DNA of 64,000 bases from Brachionus manjavacas (taxonomy: Eukaryota; Rotifera; Eurotatoria; Ploima; Brachionidae), in NCBI GenBank assembly GCA_019054805.1, contig JAHQIY010000023.1:620001-684000 (forward strand), written 5' to 3'. Shown in pieces: positions 27,201 through 42,759 of this stretch. The number at the start of each line of letters is the position of its first letter. Position 1 is the stretch's first letter. Below the pieces are notes generated by a model, which saw nothing but the letters and a program-made list of their open reading frames with translations, was not told the DNA's origin and made no database searches. Both the position numbers and the translations under genes were made by a program.

Positions 27201-30200
27201 ATTGTTTAACTATATATTATTCCAAAGCCTAATTCAAATTTTAAGCTTAATTTAATAACTTAACGCATTAATAGAAAACAGGTTTTTAGTAGGATATGTT
27301 AAAACAATTTCATAACTTGAGAGAGATAAGTGAAATTGTTTAACAATATTTTATTCGAAAGCCTAATTTAAATCTTGAGCTTAGTTTATTTAGTTAACGC
27401 ATTTATAAAAATCACGCTTTTAATTTGGATATGGTTTGACAGTTTCATATCTTGTATGAAAGTAGTGAAATTGTTTAACTATATATTGTTCGAAAGCATA
27501 AATTAGATCTTGAGCTTAGTATATTAAGTTAACGCATTTATAGTTATCAAGGTTTCGAGTAGTATATGGTTAAACTTTTTCTTAAACTTGTGAAAGTAGT
27601 GAAATTGTTTAACTATATATTATTCAAAAGCATAATTTAAACTTTGAGCTTAGTTTATTGAGTAAAAGCATTTATAAAAATCAAGCTTTTGAGTAGGATA
27701 TGGTTAAACAATTTCATAACTTGCATGAAAGAAGTGAAATTGTTTAACTATATATTATTCAAAAGTATAATTTAAATCTTGAGCTTAGTATATTAATTTA
27801 ACGCATTTATAAAAATCAAGGTTTCGAGTAGTAAATGGTTAAACTTTTTCTTAACTTGTATGAAAGAAGTGAAATTGTTTAACTTTATATTATTCGAAAG
27901 CCTAATTTAAATCTTGAGCTTAGTTTATTAAGTTAACGCATTTATGAAAATCAAGCTTTCGAGTAGTATATGGTTAAACTTTTTCTTAACTTGTATGAAA
28001 GAAGTGAAATTGTTTAACTATATATTATTCAAAAGCATAATTTAAATCTTGAGCTTAGTATATTAAGTTAACGCATTTATAAAAATCAAGCTTTCGATTT
28101 GGATATGGTTTAACAGTTTCATATCTTGAATGAAATAAGTGAAATTGTTTACTTTACTGTATTCCAAAGCCTAATTTAAATCTTGAGCTTAGTTTATTAA
28201 GTTAACGCATTTATTAAAAATTAAGGTTTCGAGTAGGATATGTTAAAACAATTTCATAACTTGAGAGAGATAAGTTGAATTGTTTAACTATATTTTATTC
28301 GAAAGCCTAATTTAAATCTTGAGCTTAGTTTATTTAGTTAACGCAATTATAAAAATTAAGGTATCGAGTAGGAAATGGTTTGACAATTTCGGAACTTGTA
28401 TGAAAGAAGTGAAATTGTTTAACTATATATTATTCAAAAGCATAATTTAAATCTTGAGCTTAGTTTATTAAGTTAACGCATTTATAAAAATCAAGGTTTC
28501 GAGTAGTAAATGGTTAAACTTTTTCTTAACTTGTTCGAAAGAAGTGAAATTGTTTAACTATATATTATTAGAAAGCCTAATTTAAATCTTGAGCTTAGTT
28601 TATTAAGTTAACGCATTTATAAAAATCAAGGTTCCGAGTAGTATATGGTTAAACTTTTTCTAAACTTGTATGAAAGAAGTGAAATTGTTTAACTATATTT
28701 TATTCGAAAGCCTAATTTAAATCTTGAGCTTAGTTTATTAAGTTAACGCATTTATAAATATCAAGGTTTCGAGTAGTATATGGTTAAACTTTTTCTTAAC
28801 CACTATGAAAGAAGTGAAATTGTTTTACGATATTTTATTCGAAAGCCTAATTTAAATCTTGAACTTAAATTAATAAGTTAACGCATTTATAAAAATCAAG
28901 CTTTCGAGAAGTAAATGGTTAATCTTTTTCTTTACTTGTATGAAAGAAGTGAAAATGTTTAACTATATATTATTCGAAAGCCAAATTTAAATTATGAGCT
29001 TAATTTTTTTAGTAAACGCATTCAAAATATTAAGGTTTCGAGTAGGATATGGTTTAATAATTTCAGAACTTCAAAAAAGGAAGTTAAATTGTTTAACTAT
29101 ATTTTATTCGAAAGCCTTATTTTAACCTTGAGCTTAGTTTATTAAGTTAACGCATTCAAAAGAATTATGGTTTCGAGTAGGTTATGGTTAAACTTTTTCT
29201 TAACTTGTATGAAAGAAGTGATATTTTTTAACTTTATTTTATTCGAAAGACTTTTTTAAATCTTGGGCTTATTTTATTAAGTTAACGCATTTATAAAAAT
29301 CAAGCTTTTGATTTGGATATGGTTTAACAGTTTCATATCTTGAATGAAATAAGTGAAATTGTTTACTTTACTATATTCCAAAAGCTAATTCAAATATTAA
29401 GCTTAAATTAATAACTTAACGCATTAATAGAAAACAGGCTTTTAGTAGGATATGGTAAAACAATTTCATAAGTTGAGAGAGATAAGTTAAATTGTTTAAC
29501 GATATTTTATTCGAAAGCCTAATTTAAATCTTGAGCTTAGTTTATTAAGTTAACGCATTTATAAAAATCAAGGTTTCGAGTAGTATATTGTTAATTTTTT
29601 TCTTAACTACTATGAAAGAAGTGAAATTGTTTAACGATATTTTATTCGAAAGCCTAATTTAAATCTTGAGCTTAGTTTATTAAGTAAACGCATTTATAAA
29701 AATCAAGCTTTCGATTTGGATATGGTTTAATAGTTTCATTTCTTGAATTAAATAAGTGAAATTGTTTACTTTACTAAATTCCAAAGCCTAATTCAAATCT
29801 TAAGCTTAAATTAATAACTTAACGCATTAATAGAAAACAGGCTTTTAATAGGATATGGTAAAACAATTTCATTACTTGTGTGAGATAATTGAAATTGTTT
29901 AACGATATTTTAATCGAAAGCCAAATTTAAAACTTGAGTTTTGTTTATTAAGTTAACGCATTTATATAAATCAAGGTTTCGAATTGTAAATAGTTAAACT
30001 TTTTCTTAACTTGTTCGAAAGAAGTGAAATTGTTTAACTATATATTATTCGAAAGCCTAATTTAAATCTTGAGCTTAGTTTATTAAGTTAACGCATTTAT
30101 AAAAATCAAGGTTTCGAATTGTAAATAGTTAAACTTTTTCTTAACTTGTTCGAAAGAAGTGAAATTGTTTTACTATATATTATTTGAAAGCCTTTTTTTA

Positions 30201-32170
30201 ATCTTGAGCTTAGTTAAATAAGTTAACGCATTTATAATAATCAAGCTTTCAAGTAGTATATGGTTAAATTTTTTCTTAACCACTATGAAAGAAGTGAAAT
30301 TGTTTAACTATATATTAATCGAAAGCCTAAATTAAATCTTGAGCTTAGTTTATTAAGTTAACGCATTTATAAAAATTAAGGTTTCGAGTAGTAAATTGTT
30401 TAAAAGTTTCATAACTTGAGTGAGATAAGTGAAATTGTTTAACTTTCTTTTATTCAAAAGCATAATTTAAATCTTGAGCTTAGTATATTAAGTTAACGCA
30501 TTTATAAATATCAAGGTTTCGAGTTTGATATGGTTTAACTTTTTCTTAACTTGTAAGAAAGAAAAGAAATTGTTTAACTATATATTATTCAAAAGCATAA
30601 TTTAAATCTTGAGCTTAGTTTATTAAGTTAACGCATTTATAAAAATCAAGGTTTCGAGTAGAAAATGGTTTAACTTTTTCTTAACTTGTATGAAAGAAGT
30701 GATATTGTTTAACTATATATAATTCGAAAGCCTAATTTAAATCTTGAGCTTAGTTTATTAAGTTAACGCATTTATAAAAATCAAGGTTCCGAGTAGAAAA
30801 TGGTTAAACTTTTTCTTAACTTGTCCGAAAGAAGTGAAATTGTTTAACTATATATTATTAGAAAGCCTAATTTAAATCTTGAGCTTAGTTTATTAAGTTA
30901 ACGCATTTATAAAAATCAAGGTTTCGAGTTGTAAATAGTTTAACTTTTTCTTAACTTGTATGAAAGAAGTGAAATTGTTTAACTTTATATTAATCGAAAG
31001 CCTAATTTAATCTTTGAGCTTTATTTATTAAGTTAACGCATTTATAAAAATCAAGCTTTCGAGGAGTATATGGTTAAACAATTTCATAACTTGTATGAAA
31101 GAAGTGAAAATGTTTAACTATATATTATTTGAAAGCCAAATTTAAATCTTGAGATTAATTTATTAAGTTAACGCATTTATAAAAATCAAGGTCTCGAGTA
31201 GGATATGGTTAAACTTTTACTTAACTTCTTTGAAAGAAGTGAAATTGTTTAACTATATATATTAATCGAAGGCCTAAATTAAATCTTGAGCTTAGTTTAT
31301 TAAGCTAACGCATTTATAAAAATCAAGGTTTCGAATTGTAAATAGTTAAACTTTTTCTTAACTTGTTCGAAAGAAGTGAAATTGTTTAACTATATATTAT
31401 TAGAAAGCCTAATTTAAATCTTGAGCTTAGTTTATTAAGTAAACGCATTTATGAAAATCAAGGTTTCGAGTTGTAAATGGTTAAACTTTTTCTAAACTTG
31501 TATGAAAGAAGTGAAATTGTTTAACTATATATTATTCGAAAGCCTAATTTAAATCTTGAGCTTAGTTTATTAAGTTAACGCATTTATAAAAATTAAGGTT
31601 TCGAGTAGGATATGGTTTCACCATTTCGAAACTTGTATGAAAGAAGTGAAATTGTTTAAATATATATTATTCAAAAGCATAATTTAAATCTTGAGCTTAG
31701 TATATTAAGTTAACGCATTTATAAATATCAAGGTTTCGAGTAGTAAATGGTTAAACTTTTTCTTAACTTGTATGAAAGAAGTGAAATTGTTTAACTTTAT
31801 ATTATTCGAAAGCCTAATTTAAATCTTGAGCTTAGTTTATTAAGTTAACGCATAAATGAAAATCAAGCTTTCGAGTAGTATATGGTTAAACTTTTTCTTA
31901 ACTTGAATGAAAGAAGTGAAATTGTTTAACTATATATTATTCAAAAGCCTAATTTAAATCTTGAGCTTAGTTTATTTAGTTAACGCATTTATAAAAATTA
32001 AGGTTTCGAGTAGAAAATGGTTAAACTTTTTCCTAACTTGTTTGAAAGAAGTGAAATTGTTTAACTATATATTATTAGAAAGCCTAATTTAAATCTTGAG
32101 CTTAGTTTATTAAGTTAACGCATTTATAAAAATCAAGGTTTCGAGTAGGATTTGGTTAAACTTTTTCTTA

Positions 32171-35100
32171 ATTTGAATGAAAGATGTGAAATTGTTTAAC
32201 TATATATTATTAGAAAGCCTTATTTAAATCTTAAGCTTAGTTTATTAAGTTAACTATTTATTATTCGAAAGCCTAATTAAAATCTTGAGCTTGGTTTATT
32301 AAGTAAACGCATTTATAAAAATCAAGCTTTCGATTTGGATATGGTTTAATAGTTTCATATCTTGAATGAAACAAGTGAAATTGTTTACTTCACTAAATTC
32401 CAAAGCCTAATTTAAATCTTGAGCTTAGTTTTTTAAGTTAACGCATTTATAAAAATCAAGCTTTTGAGTAGGATATGGTTAAACAATTTCATAACTTGTA
32501 TGAAAGAAGTGAAATTGTTTAACTATATTTTATTCGAAAGCCTAATTTAAATCTTGAGCTTAGTTTTTTAAGTTAACGCATTTATAAAAATCAAGCTCTT
32601 GAGTAGGATATGGTTAAACAATTTCATAACTTGTATGAAAGAAGTGAAAATGTTTAACTATATATTATTCGTGAGCCTAATTTAAATCTAAAGCTTAAAT
32701 TAATAACTTAACTCATTAATAGAAAACAGGCTTTTAGTAGGATATGTTAAAACAATTTCATAACTTGAGAGAGAAAAGTGAGATTGTTTAACTATATTTC
32801 ATTCGAAAACCTTATTTAAATCTTGAGCTTAGTATATTAAGTTAACGCATTTATAAATATCAAGGTTTCGAGTTTGATATGGTTTAACTTTTTCTTAACT
32901 TGTAAGAAAGAAGTGAATTGTTTAAATATATATTAGTCAAAAGCATAATTTAAATCTTGAGCTTAAATTATTAAGATAACGCATTTATAAATATCAAGGT
33001 TCCGAGTAGAAAATGGTTAAACTTTTTCTTAACTTGTTTGAAAGAAGTGAAATTGTTTAACTATATATTATTCAAAAGCCTAATTTAAATCTTGAGCTTA
33101 GTTTATTAAGTTAAAGCATTTATAAAAATTAAGTTTTCGAGTAGTATATGGTTCAAATTTTTCTTAACTTGAATGAAAGATGTGAAATTGTTTAACTATA
33201 TATTATTAGAAAGCCTTATTTAAATCTTAAGCTTAGTTTATTAAGTTAACTATTTATTATTCGAAAGCCTAATTTAAATCTTGAGCTTAGTTTATTTAGT
33301 TAACGCATTTATAAAAATTAAGGTTTCGAGTAGGATATGGTTTGAAAATTTCGGAACTTATATGAAAGAAGTGAAATTGTTTAACTATATTTTATTCGAA
33401 AGCCTAATTTAAATCTTGAGCTTAGTTTATTAAGTTAACGCATTTATAAAAATTAAGTTTTCGAGTAGTAAATTGTTTAAAAGTTTCATAACTTGTTTGA
33501 AAGAAGTGAAATTGTTTAACTATATATTAATCGATAGCCTAAATTAAATCTTGAGCTTAGTTTATTAAGTTAACGCATTTATAAAAATTAAGGTTTCGAG
33601 TAGAAAATGGTTAAACTTTTTCTTAACTTGTTTGAAAGAAGTGAAATTGTTTAACTATATATTATTAGAAAGCCTAATTTAAATCTTGAGCTTAGTTTTT
33701 TAAGTAAACGCATTTATGAAAATCAAGCTTTCGAGTAGTAAATGGTTAAACCATTTCTTAACTTGTATGAAAGAAGTTAAAATGTTTAACTATATATTAT
33801 TCGAAAGCCAAATTTAAATCTTGAGCTTAGTTTATTAAGTTAACGCATTTATAAAAATTAAGGTTTCGAGTAGAAAATGGTTAAACTTTTTCTTAACTTG
33901 TTTGAAAGAAGTGAAATTGTTTAACTATATATTATTAGAAAGCCTAAATTAAATCTTGAGCTTAGTTTATTAAGTTAACGCATTTATAAAAATCAAGCTT
34001 TTGAGTAGTAAATGGTTAAACCATTTCTTAACTTGTATGAAAGAAGTTAAAATGTTTAACTATATATTATTCGAAAGCCAAATTTAAATCTTGAGCTTAA
34101 TTTATTAAGTTAACGCATTTATAAAAATCAAGCTTTTGAGAAGTAAATGGTTAAACTTTTTCTTAACTTGTTTGAAAGAAGTGAAATTGTTTAACTATAT
34201 ATTATTAGAAAGCCTAATTTAAATCTTGAGCTTAGTTTATTAAGTTAACGCATTTATAAAAATCAAGGTTTCGAGTAGAAAATGGTTAAACTTTTTCTTA
34301 ACTTGTTTAAAGAAGTGTGATTGTTTAACTTTATATTGTTCGAAAGCCTAATTTAAATCTTTGAGCTTAGTTTATTAAGTTAACGCATTTATAAAAAACA
34401 AGGTTCCGAGTTTGATATGGTTTAACCTTTTCTTAACTTGAATGAAAGATGTGAAATTGTTTAACTATATATTATTAGAAAGCCTTATTTAAATCTTAAG
34501 CTTAGTTTATTAAGTTAACTATTTATTATTCGAAAGCCTAATTTAAATCTTGGGCTTAGTTTATTAAGTTAACGCATTTATAAATATCACGCTTTCGATT
34601 TGGATATGGTTTGACAGTTTCATATCTTGAATGAAAAAAGTGAAGATGTTTACTTTACTATATTCCAAAGCCTAATTTAAATCTTAAGCTTTATTTAGTA
34701 AGTTAACGCATTTATAAAAATCAAGCTTTTGAGTAGGATATGGTTAAACAATTTCATAACTTCAAAAAAAGAAGTAAAATTGTTTAACTTTATATTAATC
34801 GAAAGCCTAATTTAAATCTTGAGTTTAGATTATTAAGTTAACGCATTTATAAAAATCAAGGTTCCGATTTGGATATGGTTTAACCTTTTCTTAACTTGTA
34901 AGAAAGAAAAGAAATTGTTTAACTATATTTTATTCGAAAGCCAAATTTAAATCTTGAGCTTAATTTAATAACTTAACGCATTAATAGAAAACAGGTTTTT
35001 AGTAGGATATGTTAAAACAATTTCATTACTTGAGAGAGATAAGTGATATTGTTTAACTATATATTATTAGAAAGCCTAATTTAAATCTTGAGCTTAGTTT

Positions 35101-35815
35101 ATTTAGTTAACGCATTTATAAAAATCAAGGTTTCGAGTAGTAAATGGTTAAACTTTTTCTTAACTTGTATGAAAGAAGTGAAATTGTTTAACTATATATT
35201 ATTCGAAAGCCTAATTTAAATCTTGAGCTTAATTTAATAAGTTAACGCATTTATAAAAATCAAGCTTTCGAGTAGTAAATGGTTAAACTTTTTCTTAACT
35301 TGTATGAAAGAAGTGAAATTGTTTAACTATATATTATTCGAAAGCCTAATTTAAATCTTGAGCTTAGTTTATTAAGTTAACGCATTTATAAAAATCAAGG
35401 TTTCGAGTAGAAAATGGTTAAACTTTTTCTTAACTTGTATGAAAGAAGTGAAATTGTTTAACTATATATTAATCGAAAGCCTAATTTAATCTTTGAGCTT
35501 AGTTTATTAAGTTAACGCATTAAAAAAATAAAGGTTTCGAGTAGAAAATGGTTAAACTTTTTCTTAACTTGTTTGAAAGAAGTGAAATTGTTTAACTTTA
35601 TATCATTAGAAAGCCTAATTTAAATCTTGAGCTTAGTTTATTAATTTAACGCATTTATGAAAATCAAGCTTTCGAGTAGTATATGGTTCAACTTTTTCTT
35701 AACTTGAATGAAAGATGTGAAATTGTTTAACTATATATTATTAGAAAGCCTTATTTAAATCTTAAGCTTAGTTTATTAAGTTAACTATTTATTATTCGAA
35801 AGCCTAATTTAAATC
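32171..35815 (+). repeat. Chimeric satellite monomers with an 81-bp deletion, four copies
   Basis: At about 32181, 33177, 34446 and 35712 a monomer starting GAAAGATGTGAAATTG is followed by one in which AAGTTAAC runs directly into TATTTATTATTCG. The missing part lies between two occurrences of TTAAC in the monomer (offsets about 21 and 102), giving an 81-bp deletion with 5-bp microhomology. The same junction four times, with spacings of 996, 1,269 and 1,266 bp, means one deletion was amplified. The last two intervals indicate a ~1.27-kb higher-order unit. Confidence 0.8.
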
Positions 35816-37499
35816 TTGGGCTTAGTTTATTAAGTTAACGCATTTATAAATATCAAGGTTTCGATTTGGATATGGTTTAATAATTTCATAACTTGAATGA
35901 AAGAAGTGATATTGTTTAACTTTATTTTATTCAAAAGCATAATTTTAATCTTGAGCTTAAATTAATAACTTAACGCATTAATAGAAAACAGGCTTTTAGT
36001 AGGATATGATAAAACAATTTCATAAGTTGAGAGAGACGAGTGAAATTGTTTAACAATATATTATTCGAAAGCCTAATTTAAATCTTGAGTTTAGTTTATT
36101 AAGTTAACGCATTTATTAAAAATTAAGATTTCGAGTAGGATATGGTTTAATAGTTTCATTTCTTGAATGAAATAAGTGAAATTGTTTACTTTACTGTATT
36201 CCAAAGCCAAATTCAAATCTTAAGCTTAAATTAATAACTTAACGCATTATTAGAAAACAGGTTTTATGAGGATATGGTAAAACAATTTCATTACCTTACA
36301 GACATAAGTTTAATTGTTTTACTATTTATTATTCGAAAGCCTATTATAAATCTTGAGCTCAGTTTATTAAGTTAACGCATTTATAAAAATCAAGGTTTCG
36401 AGTAGTAAATGGTTTAACTTTTTCTTAACTTGTTCGAAAGAAGTAAAATTATTTAAATATATATTATTCAAAAGCATAATTTAAATCTTGAGCTTAGTAT
36501 ATTAAGTTAACGCATTTATAGTTATCAAGGTTTCGAGTAGTATATGGTTAAACTTTTTCTTAACTTGTATGAAAGAAGTGAAATTGTTTAACTATATATT
36601 ATTCAAAAGCCTAATTAAAATCTTGAGCTTAACTTATTTAGTTAACGCATTTATAAAAATCAAGCTTTCGAGTATTATATGGTTAAATTTTTTCTTAACC
36701 ACTATGAAAGAAGTGAAATTGTTTAATTATATATTAATCGAAAGCCTAATTTAAATCTTGAGCTTAGTTTATTAAGTTAACGCATTTATAAAAATCAAGG
36801 TTTCGAGTAGTATATTGTTTAAAAGTTTCTTAACTTGTTTGAAAGAAGTGAAATTGTTTAACTATATTTTATTCGAAAGCCTAATTTAAATCTTGAGCTT
36901 AGTTTATTAAGTTAAAGCATCTATAAAAATTAAGGTTTCGAGTAGTAAATTGTTTAAAAGTTTCATAACTTGAGTGAGATAAGTGAAATTGTTTAAATAT
37001 ATATTATTCAAAAGCATAATTTAAATCTTGAGCTTAGTTTATTAAGTTAACGCATTTATAAAAATCAAGGTTTCGAATTGTAAATAGTTAAACTTTTTCT
37101 TAACTTGTTCGAAAGAAGTGAAATTGTTTAACTATATATTATTAGAAAGCCTAATTTAAATCTTGAGCTTAGTTTATTAAGTTAACGCATTTATAAAAAT
37201 CAAGGTTCCGAGTAGAAAATGGTTAAACTTTTTCTTAACTTGTTTGAAAGAAGTGAAATTGTTTAACTATATATTATTAGAAAGCCTAATTTAAATCTTG
37301 AGCTTAGTTTATTAAGTTAACGCATTTATAAAAATCAAGGTTCCGAGTAGAAAATGGTTAAACATTTTCTTAACTTGTATGAAAGAAGTGAAATTGTTTA
37401 ACTATATATTAATCGAAAGCCTAAATTAAATATTGAGCTTAGTTTATTAAGTTAACGCATTTATAAAAATCAAGGTTCTGAGTAGAAAATGGTAAAACT

Positions 37500-37770
37500 T
37501 TTTCTTAACTTTGTGAAAGTAGTGAAATTGTTTAACTATGTATTGTTCGAAAGCCTTATTTAGATCTTGAGCTTAGTTTATTAAGTTAACGCATTTATAA
37601 TAATCAAGGTTCCGAGTAGTATATGGTTAAACTTTTTCTTAACTTTGTGAAAGTAGTGAAATTGTTTAACTATGTATTGTTCGAAAGCCTTATATAGATC
37701 TTGAGCTTAGTTTATTAAGTTAACGCATTTATAGAAATCAAGGTTCCGAGTAGTATATGGTTAAACTTTT
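37500..37770 (+). repeat. Adjacent monomers sharing private variants
   Basis: Two neighbouring monomers share CTATGTATTG (elsewhere usually CTATATATTG), CCTTAT and GATCTTGAG, one monomer length apart. This is a simple tandem duplication or conversion of one 135-bp unit. Confidence 0.7.
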
Positions 37771-40700
37771 TCTTGACTTGTAAGAAAGAAAAGAAATTGT
37801 TTAACTATATTTTATTAGAAAGCCTAATTTAAATCTTGAGCTTAGTTTATTAAGTTAACGCATTTATAAAAATTAAGGTTTTATGGTTAAACTTTTTCTA
37901 AACTTGTATGAAAGAAGTTAAATTGTTTAACTATTTATTATTCGAAAGCCTAATTTAAATCTTGGGCTTAGTTTATTAAGTTAACGCATTTATAAATATC
38001 ACGCTTTCGATTTGGATATGGTTTTATGTTTACTTTACTATATTCCAAAGCCTAATTTAAATCTAAAGCTTAAATTAATAACTTAACTCATTAATAGAAA
38101 ACAGGCTTTTAGTAGGATATGTTAAAACAATTTCATAACTTGAGAGAGAAAAGTGAGATTGTTTAACGATATTTTATTCGAAAGCCTAATATAAATCTTG
38201 AGCTCAGTTTATTAAGTTAACGCTTTTTTAAAAATCACGCTTTCGATTTGGATATGGTTTGACAGTTTCATATCTTGAATGAAAAAAGTGAAGATGTTTA
38301 CTTTGTTAAGCATTCAAGTAGTATATTGTTAAATTTTTTCTTAACCACTTTGAAAGAAGTGAAATTGTTTAACTATATATTAATCGAAAGCCTAAATTAA
38401 ATCTTGAGCTTAGTTTATTAAGTTAACGCATTTATAAAAATTAAGGTTTCGAGTAGTAAATTGTTTAAAAGTTTCATTACTTGTTTGAAAGAAGTGAAAT
38501 TGTTTAAATATATATTATTCAAAAGCCTAATTTAAATCTTCAGCTTAGTTTATTAAGTTAAAGCATCTATAAAAATTAAGTTTTCGAGTAGTAAATTGTT
38601 TAAAAGTTTCATAACTTGTTTGAGATAAGTGAAATTGTTTAACTATATATTAATCGAAAGCCTAATTTAAATCTTGAGCTTAGTTTATTAAGTTAACGCA
38701 TTTATAAAAATCAAGGTTCCGAGTAGAAAATGGTTAAACTTTTTCTTAACTTGTTCGAAAGAAGTGAAATTGTTTAACTATATATAATTCGAAAGCCTAA
38801 TTTAATTCTTGAGCTTAGTTTATTAAGTTAACGCATTTATTAAAAATTAAGGTTTCGAGTAGGATATGGTTTCACAATTTCGGAACTTGTATGAAAGAAG
38901 TGAAATTGTTTAACTATATATTATTCGAAAGCCTAATTTAAATCTTGAGCTTAGTTTATTAAGTTAACGCATTTATGAAAATCAAGCTTTCGAGTAGTAT
39001 ATGGTTAAACTTTTTCTTAACTTGTATGAAAGAAGTGAAATTGTTTAACTATATATTATTCGAAAGCCTAATTTAAATCTTGAGCTTAGTTTATTAAGTT
39101 AACGCATTTATAAAAATCAAGGTTTCGAGTAGAAAATGGTTAAACTTTTTCTTAACTTGTTTGAAAGAAGTGAAATTGTTTAACTATATATAATTCGAAA
39201 GCCTAATTCAAATCTTGAGCTTAGTTTATTAAGTTAACGCATTTATAAAAATCAAGGTTTCGAGTAGTAAATGGTTAAACTTTTTCTTAACTTGTATGAA
39301 AGAAGTGAAATTGTTTAACTTTATATTATTCGAAAGCCTAATTTAAATCTTGAGCTTAGTTTATTAAGTTAACGCATTTATAAAAATCAAGCTTTCGAGT
39401 AGTAAATGGTTAAACTTTTTCTTAACTTGTCCGAAAGAAGTGAAATTGTTTAACTATATATTATTAGAAAGCCTAATTTAAATCTTGAGCTTAGTTTATT
39501 AAGTTAACGCATTTATGAAAATCAAGCTTTCGAGTAGTATATGGTTAAACTTTTTCTTGGCTTGTTCGAAAGAAGTGAAATTGTTTAACTATATATTATT
39601 AGAAAGCCTAATTTAAATCTTGAGCTTAGTTTATTAAGTTAACGCATTTATAAAAATCAAGGTTTCGAGTAGTAAATGGTTAAACTTTTTCTTAACTTGT
39701 ATGAAAGAAGTGAAATTGTTTAACTATATATTATTCGAAAGCCTAATTTAAATCTTGAGCTTAGTTTATTAAGTTAACGCATTTATAAATATCAAGGTTT
39801 CGAGTAGAAAATGGTTAAACTTTTTCTTAACTTGTCTGAAAGAAGTGAAATTGTTTAACTATATATTATTCAAAAGCATAATTTAAATCTTGAGCTTAGT
39901 ATATTAAGTTAACGCATTTATAAATATCAAGGTTTCGACTAGTATATGGTTAAACTTTTTCTTAACTTTGTGAAAGAAGTGAAATTATTTACTTATATAT
40001 TGTTCGAAAGCCTAATTTAAATCTAAGGCTTAATTTATTTAGTTAACGCATTTATAAATATCAAGGTTTCGAGTAGGATTTGGTTAAACTTTTTCTTAAT
40101 TTGAATGAAAGAAGTTAAATTGTTTAACTATATATTATTCAAAAGCCTAATTTAAATCTTGAGCTTAGTTTATTTAGTTAACGCATTTATAAAAATTAAG
40201 GTTTCGAGTAGGATATGGTTTAACATTTTCTTAACTTGTATTAAAGAAGTGAAAATGTTTAACCAATTTATTCGAAATCCTTATTTAAATCTTGAGCTTA
40301 GTTTATTAAGTAAACGCATTTATAAAAATCAAGCTTTCGATTTGGATATGGTTTAATAGTTTCATCTCTTGAATGAAATAAGTGAAATTGTTTAACTATA
40401 TATTATTCGAAAGCTTAATTTAAATCTTGAGTTTAGTTTATTAAGTTAACGCATTTATAAAAAACAGGTTTTTAGTAGTAAATGGTTAAACCATTTCTTA
40501 ACTTGTATGAAAGAAGTTAAAATGTTTAACTATATATTATTCGAAAGCCAAATTTAAATCTTGAGCTTAGTTTTTTAAGTTAACGCATTTATAAAAATCA
40601 CGCTTTCGATTTGGATATGGTTTAACAGTTTCATATCTTGAAAAAGTGAAGATGTTAACTTAACTTTATTCCAAAGCCTAATTCAAATCTTAAGCTTAAT

Positions 40701-42759
40701 TTAATAACTTAACGCATTAGTAGAAAACAGGCTTTTAGTAGGATATGGTTAAACAATTTCATAACTTGTATGAAAGAAGTGAAATTGTTTAACTATATTT
40801 TATTCGAAAGCCTAATTTAAATCTTGAGCTTAGTTTTTTAAGTTAACGCATTTATAAAAATCAAGCTTTCGAGTAGTAAATGGTTAAACCTTCTTTTAAC
40901 TTGTATGAAAGAAGTGAAAATGTTTAACTATATATTATTCGAAATCCAAATTTAAATCTTGATCTTAATTTTTTAAGTAAACGCATTTATGAAAATCAAG
41001 CTTTCGAGTAGTATATGGTTAAACTTTTTCTTAACTTGTGAAAGTAGTGAAATTGTTTAACTATATATTGTTCGAAAGCCTAATTTAGATCTTGAGCTTA
41101 GTTTATTAAGTTAACGCATTTATAGAAATCAAGGCTCTGAGTAGAAAATGCTAAAACTTTTTCTTTACTTTGTGAAAGAAGTGATATTGATTAACTATAT
41201 ATTATTCAAAAGCATAAATTAAATCTTGAGCTTAGTATATTAAGTTAACGCATTTATAAAAATCAAGGTTTCGAGTAGTAAATTGTTTAAAAGTTTCTTA
41301 ACTTGTTTGAAAGAAGTGAATTCGTTTAACTATATTTTATTCGAAAGCCTAATTTAAATCTTGATCTTAGTTTATTAAGTTAACGCATTTATAAAAATTA
41401 AGTTTTCGAATAGTAAATGGTTTAACCTTTTCTTAACTTGTAAGAAAGAAAAGAAATTGTTTAACTATATTTTATTCGAAAGCCAAATTTAAATCTTGAG
41501 CTTAGTTTATTAAGTTAACGCATTTATAAAAATCAAGGTTTCGAGTAGTAAATGGTTAAACTTTTTCTTAACTTGTATGAAAGAAGTGAAATTGTTTAAC
41601 TATATATTGTTCGAAAGCCTAATTTAGATCTTGAGCTTAGTTTATTAAGTTAACGCATTTATAGAAATCAAGGTTCCGAGTAGAAAATGGTTAAACTTTT
41701 CCTTAACTTGTATGAAAGAAGTGAAATTGTTTAACTATATATTATTAGAAAGCCTAGTTTAAATCTTGAGCTTAGTTTATTAAGTTAACGCATTTATAAA
41801 AATCAAGGTTTCGAGTTGTATATGGTTAAACTTTTTCTTAACTTGTATGAAAGAAGTGAAATTGTTTAACTATATATTGTTCGAAAGCCTAATTTAAATC
41901 TTGAGCTTAGTTTATTAAGTTAACGCATTTATAATAATCAAGGTTTCGAGTAGTATATGGTTAAACTTTTTCTTAAACTTGTGAAAGTAGTGAAATTGTT
42001 TAACTATATATTGTTCGAAAGCCTAATTTAGATCTTGAGCTTAGTTTATTAAGTTAACGCATTTATAGAAATCAAGGTTCCGAGTAGAAAATGGTTAAAC
42101 TTTTTCTTTACTTTGTGAAAGGAGTGATATTGATTAACTATATATTATTCGAAAGCCTAATTTAAATCTTGAGCTTAGTTTATTAAGTTAACGCATTTAT
42201 AAAAATCAAGGTTTCGAGTAGTAAATGGTTTAACTTTTTCTTAACTTGTATGAAAGAAGTGATATTGTTTAACTATATACAATTCGAAAGCCTAATTTAA
42301 ATCTTGAGCTTAGTTTATTAAGTTAACGCATTTATAAAAATCAAGGTTTCGAGTAGTAAATGGTTAAACTTTTTCTTAACTTGTATGAAAGAAGTGAAAT
42401 TGTTTAACTATATATTATTCGAAAGCCTAATTTAAATCTTGAGCTTAGTTTATTAAGTTAACGCATTTATAAAAATCAAGGTTTCGAGTAGTAAATTGTT
42501 TAAAAGTTTCATAACTTGAGTGAGATAAGTGAAATTTATAACTTTATTTTATTCGAGGGCCTAATTTAAATCTTGAGCTTAGTTTATTAAGTAAACGCAT
42601 TTAGGAAAATCAAGCTTTCGAGGAGTATATGGTTAAACAATTTCATAACTTGTATGAAAGAAGCGAAAATGTTTAACTATATATTATTCGAAAGCCAAAT
42701 TTAAATCTTGAGCTTAGTTTATTAAGTAAACACATTTATAAAAATCAAGCTTTCGAGTA

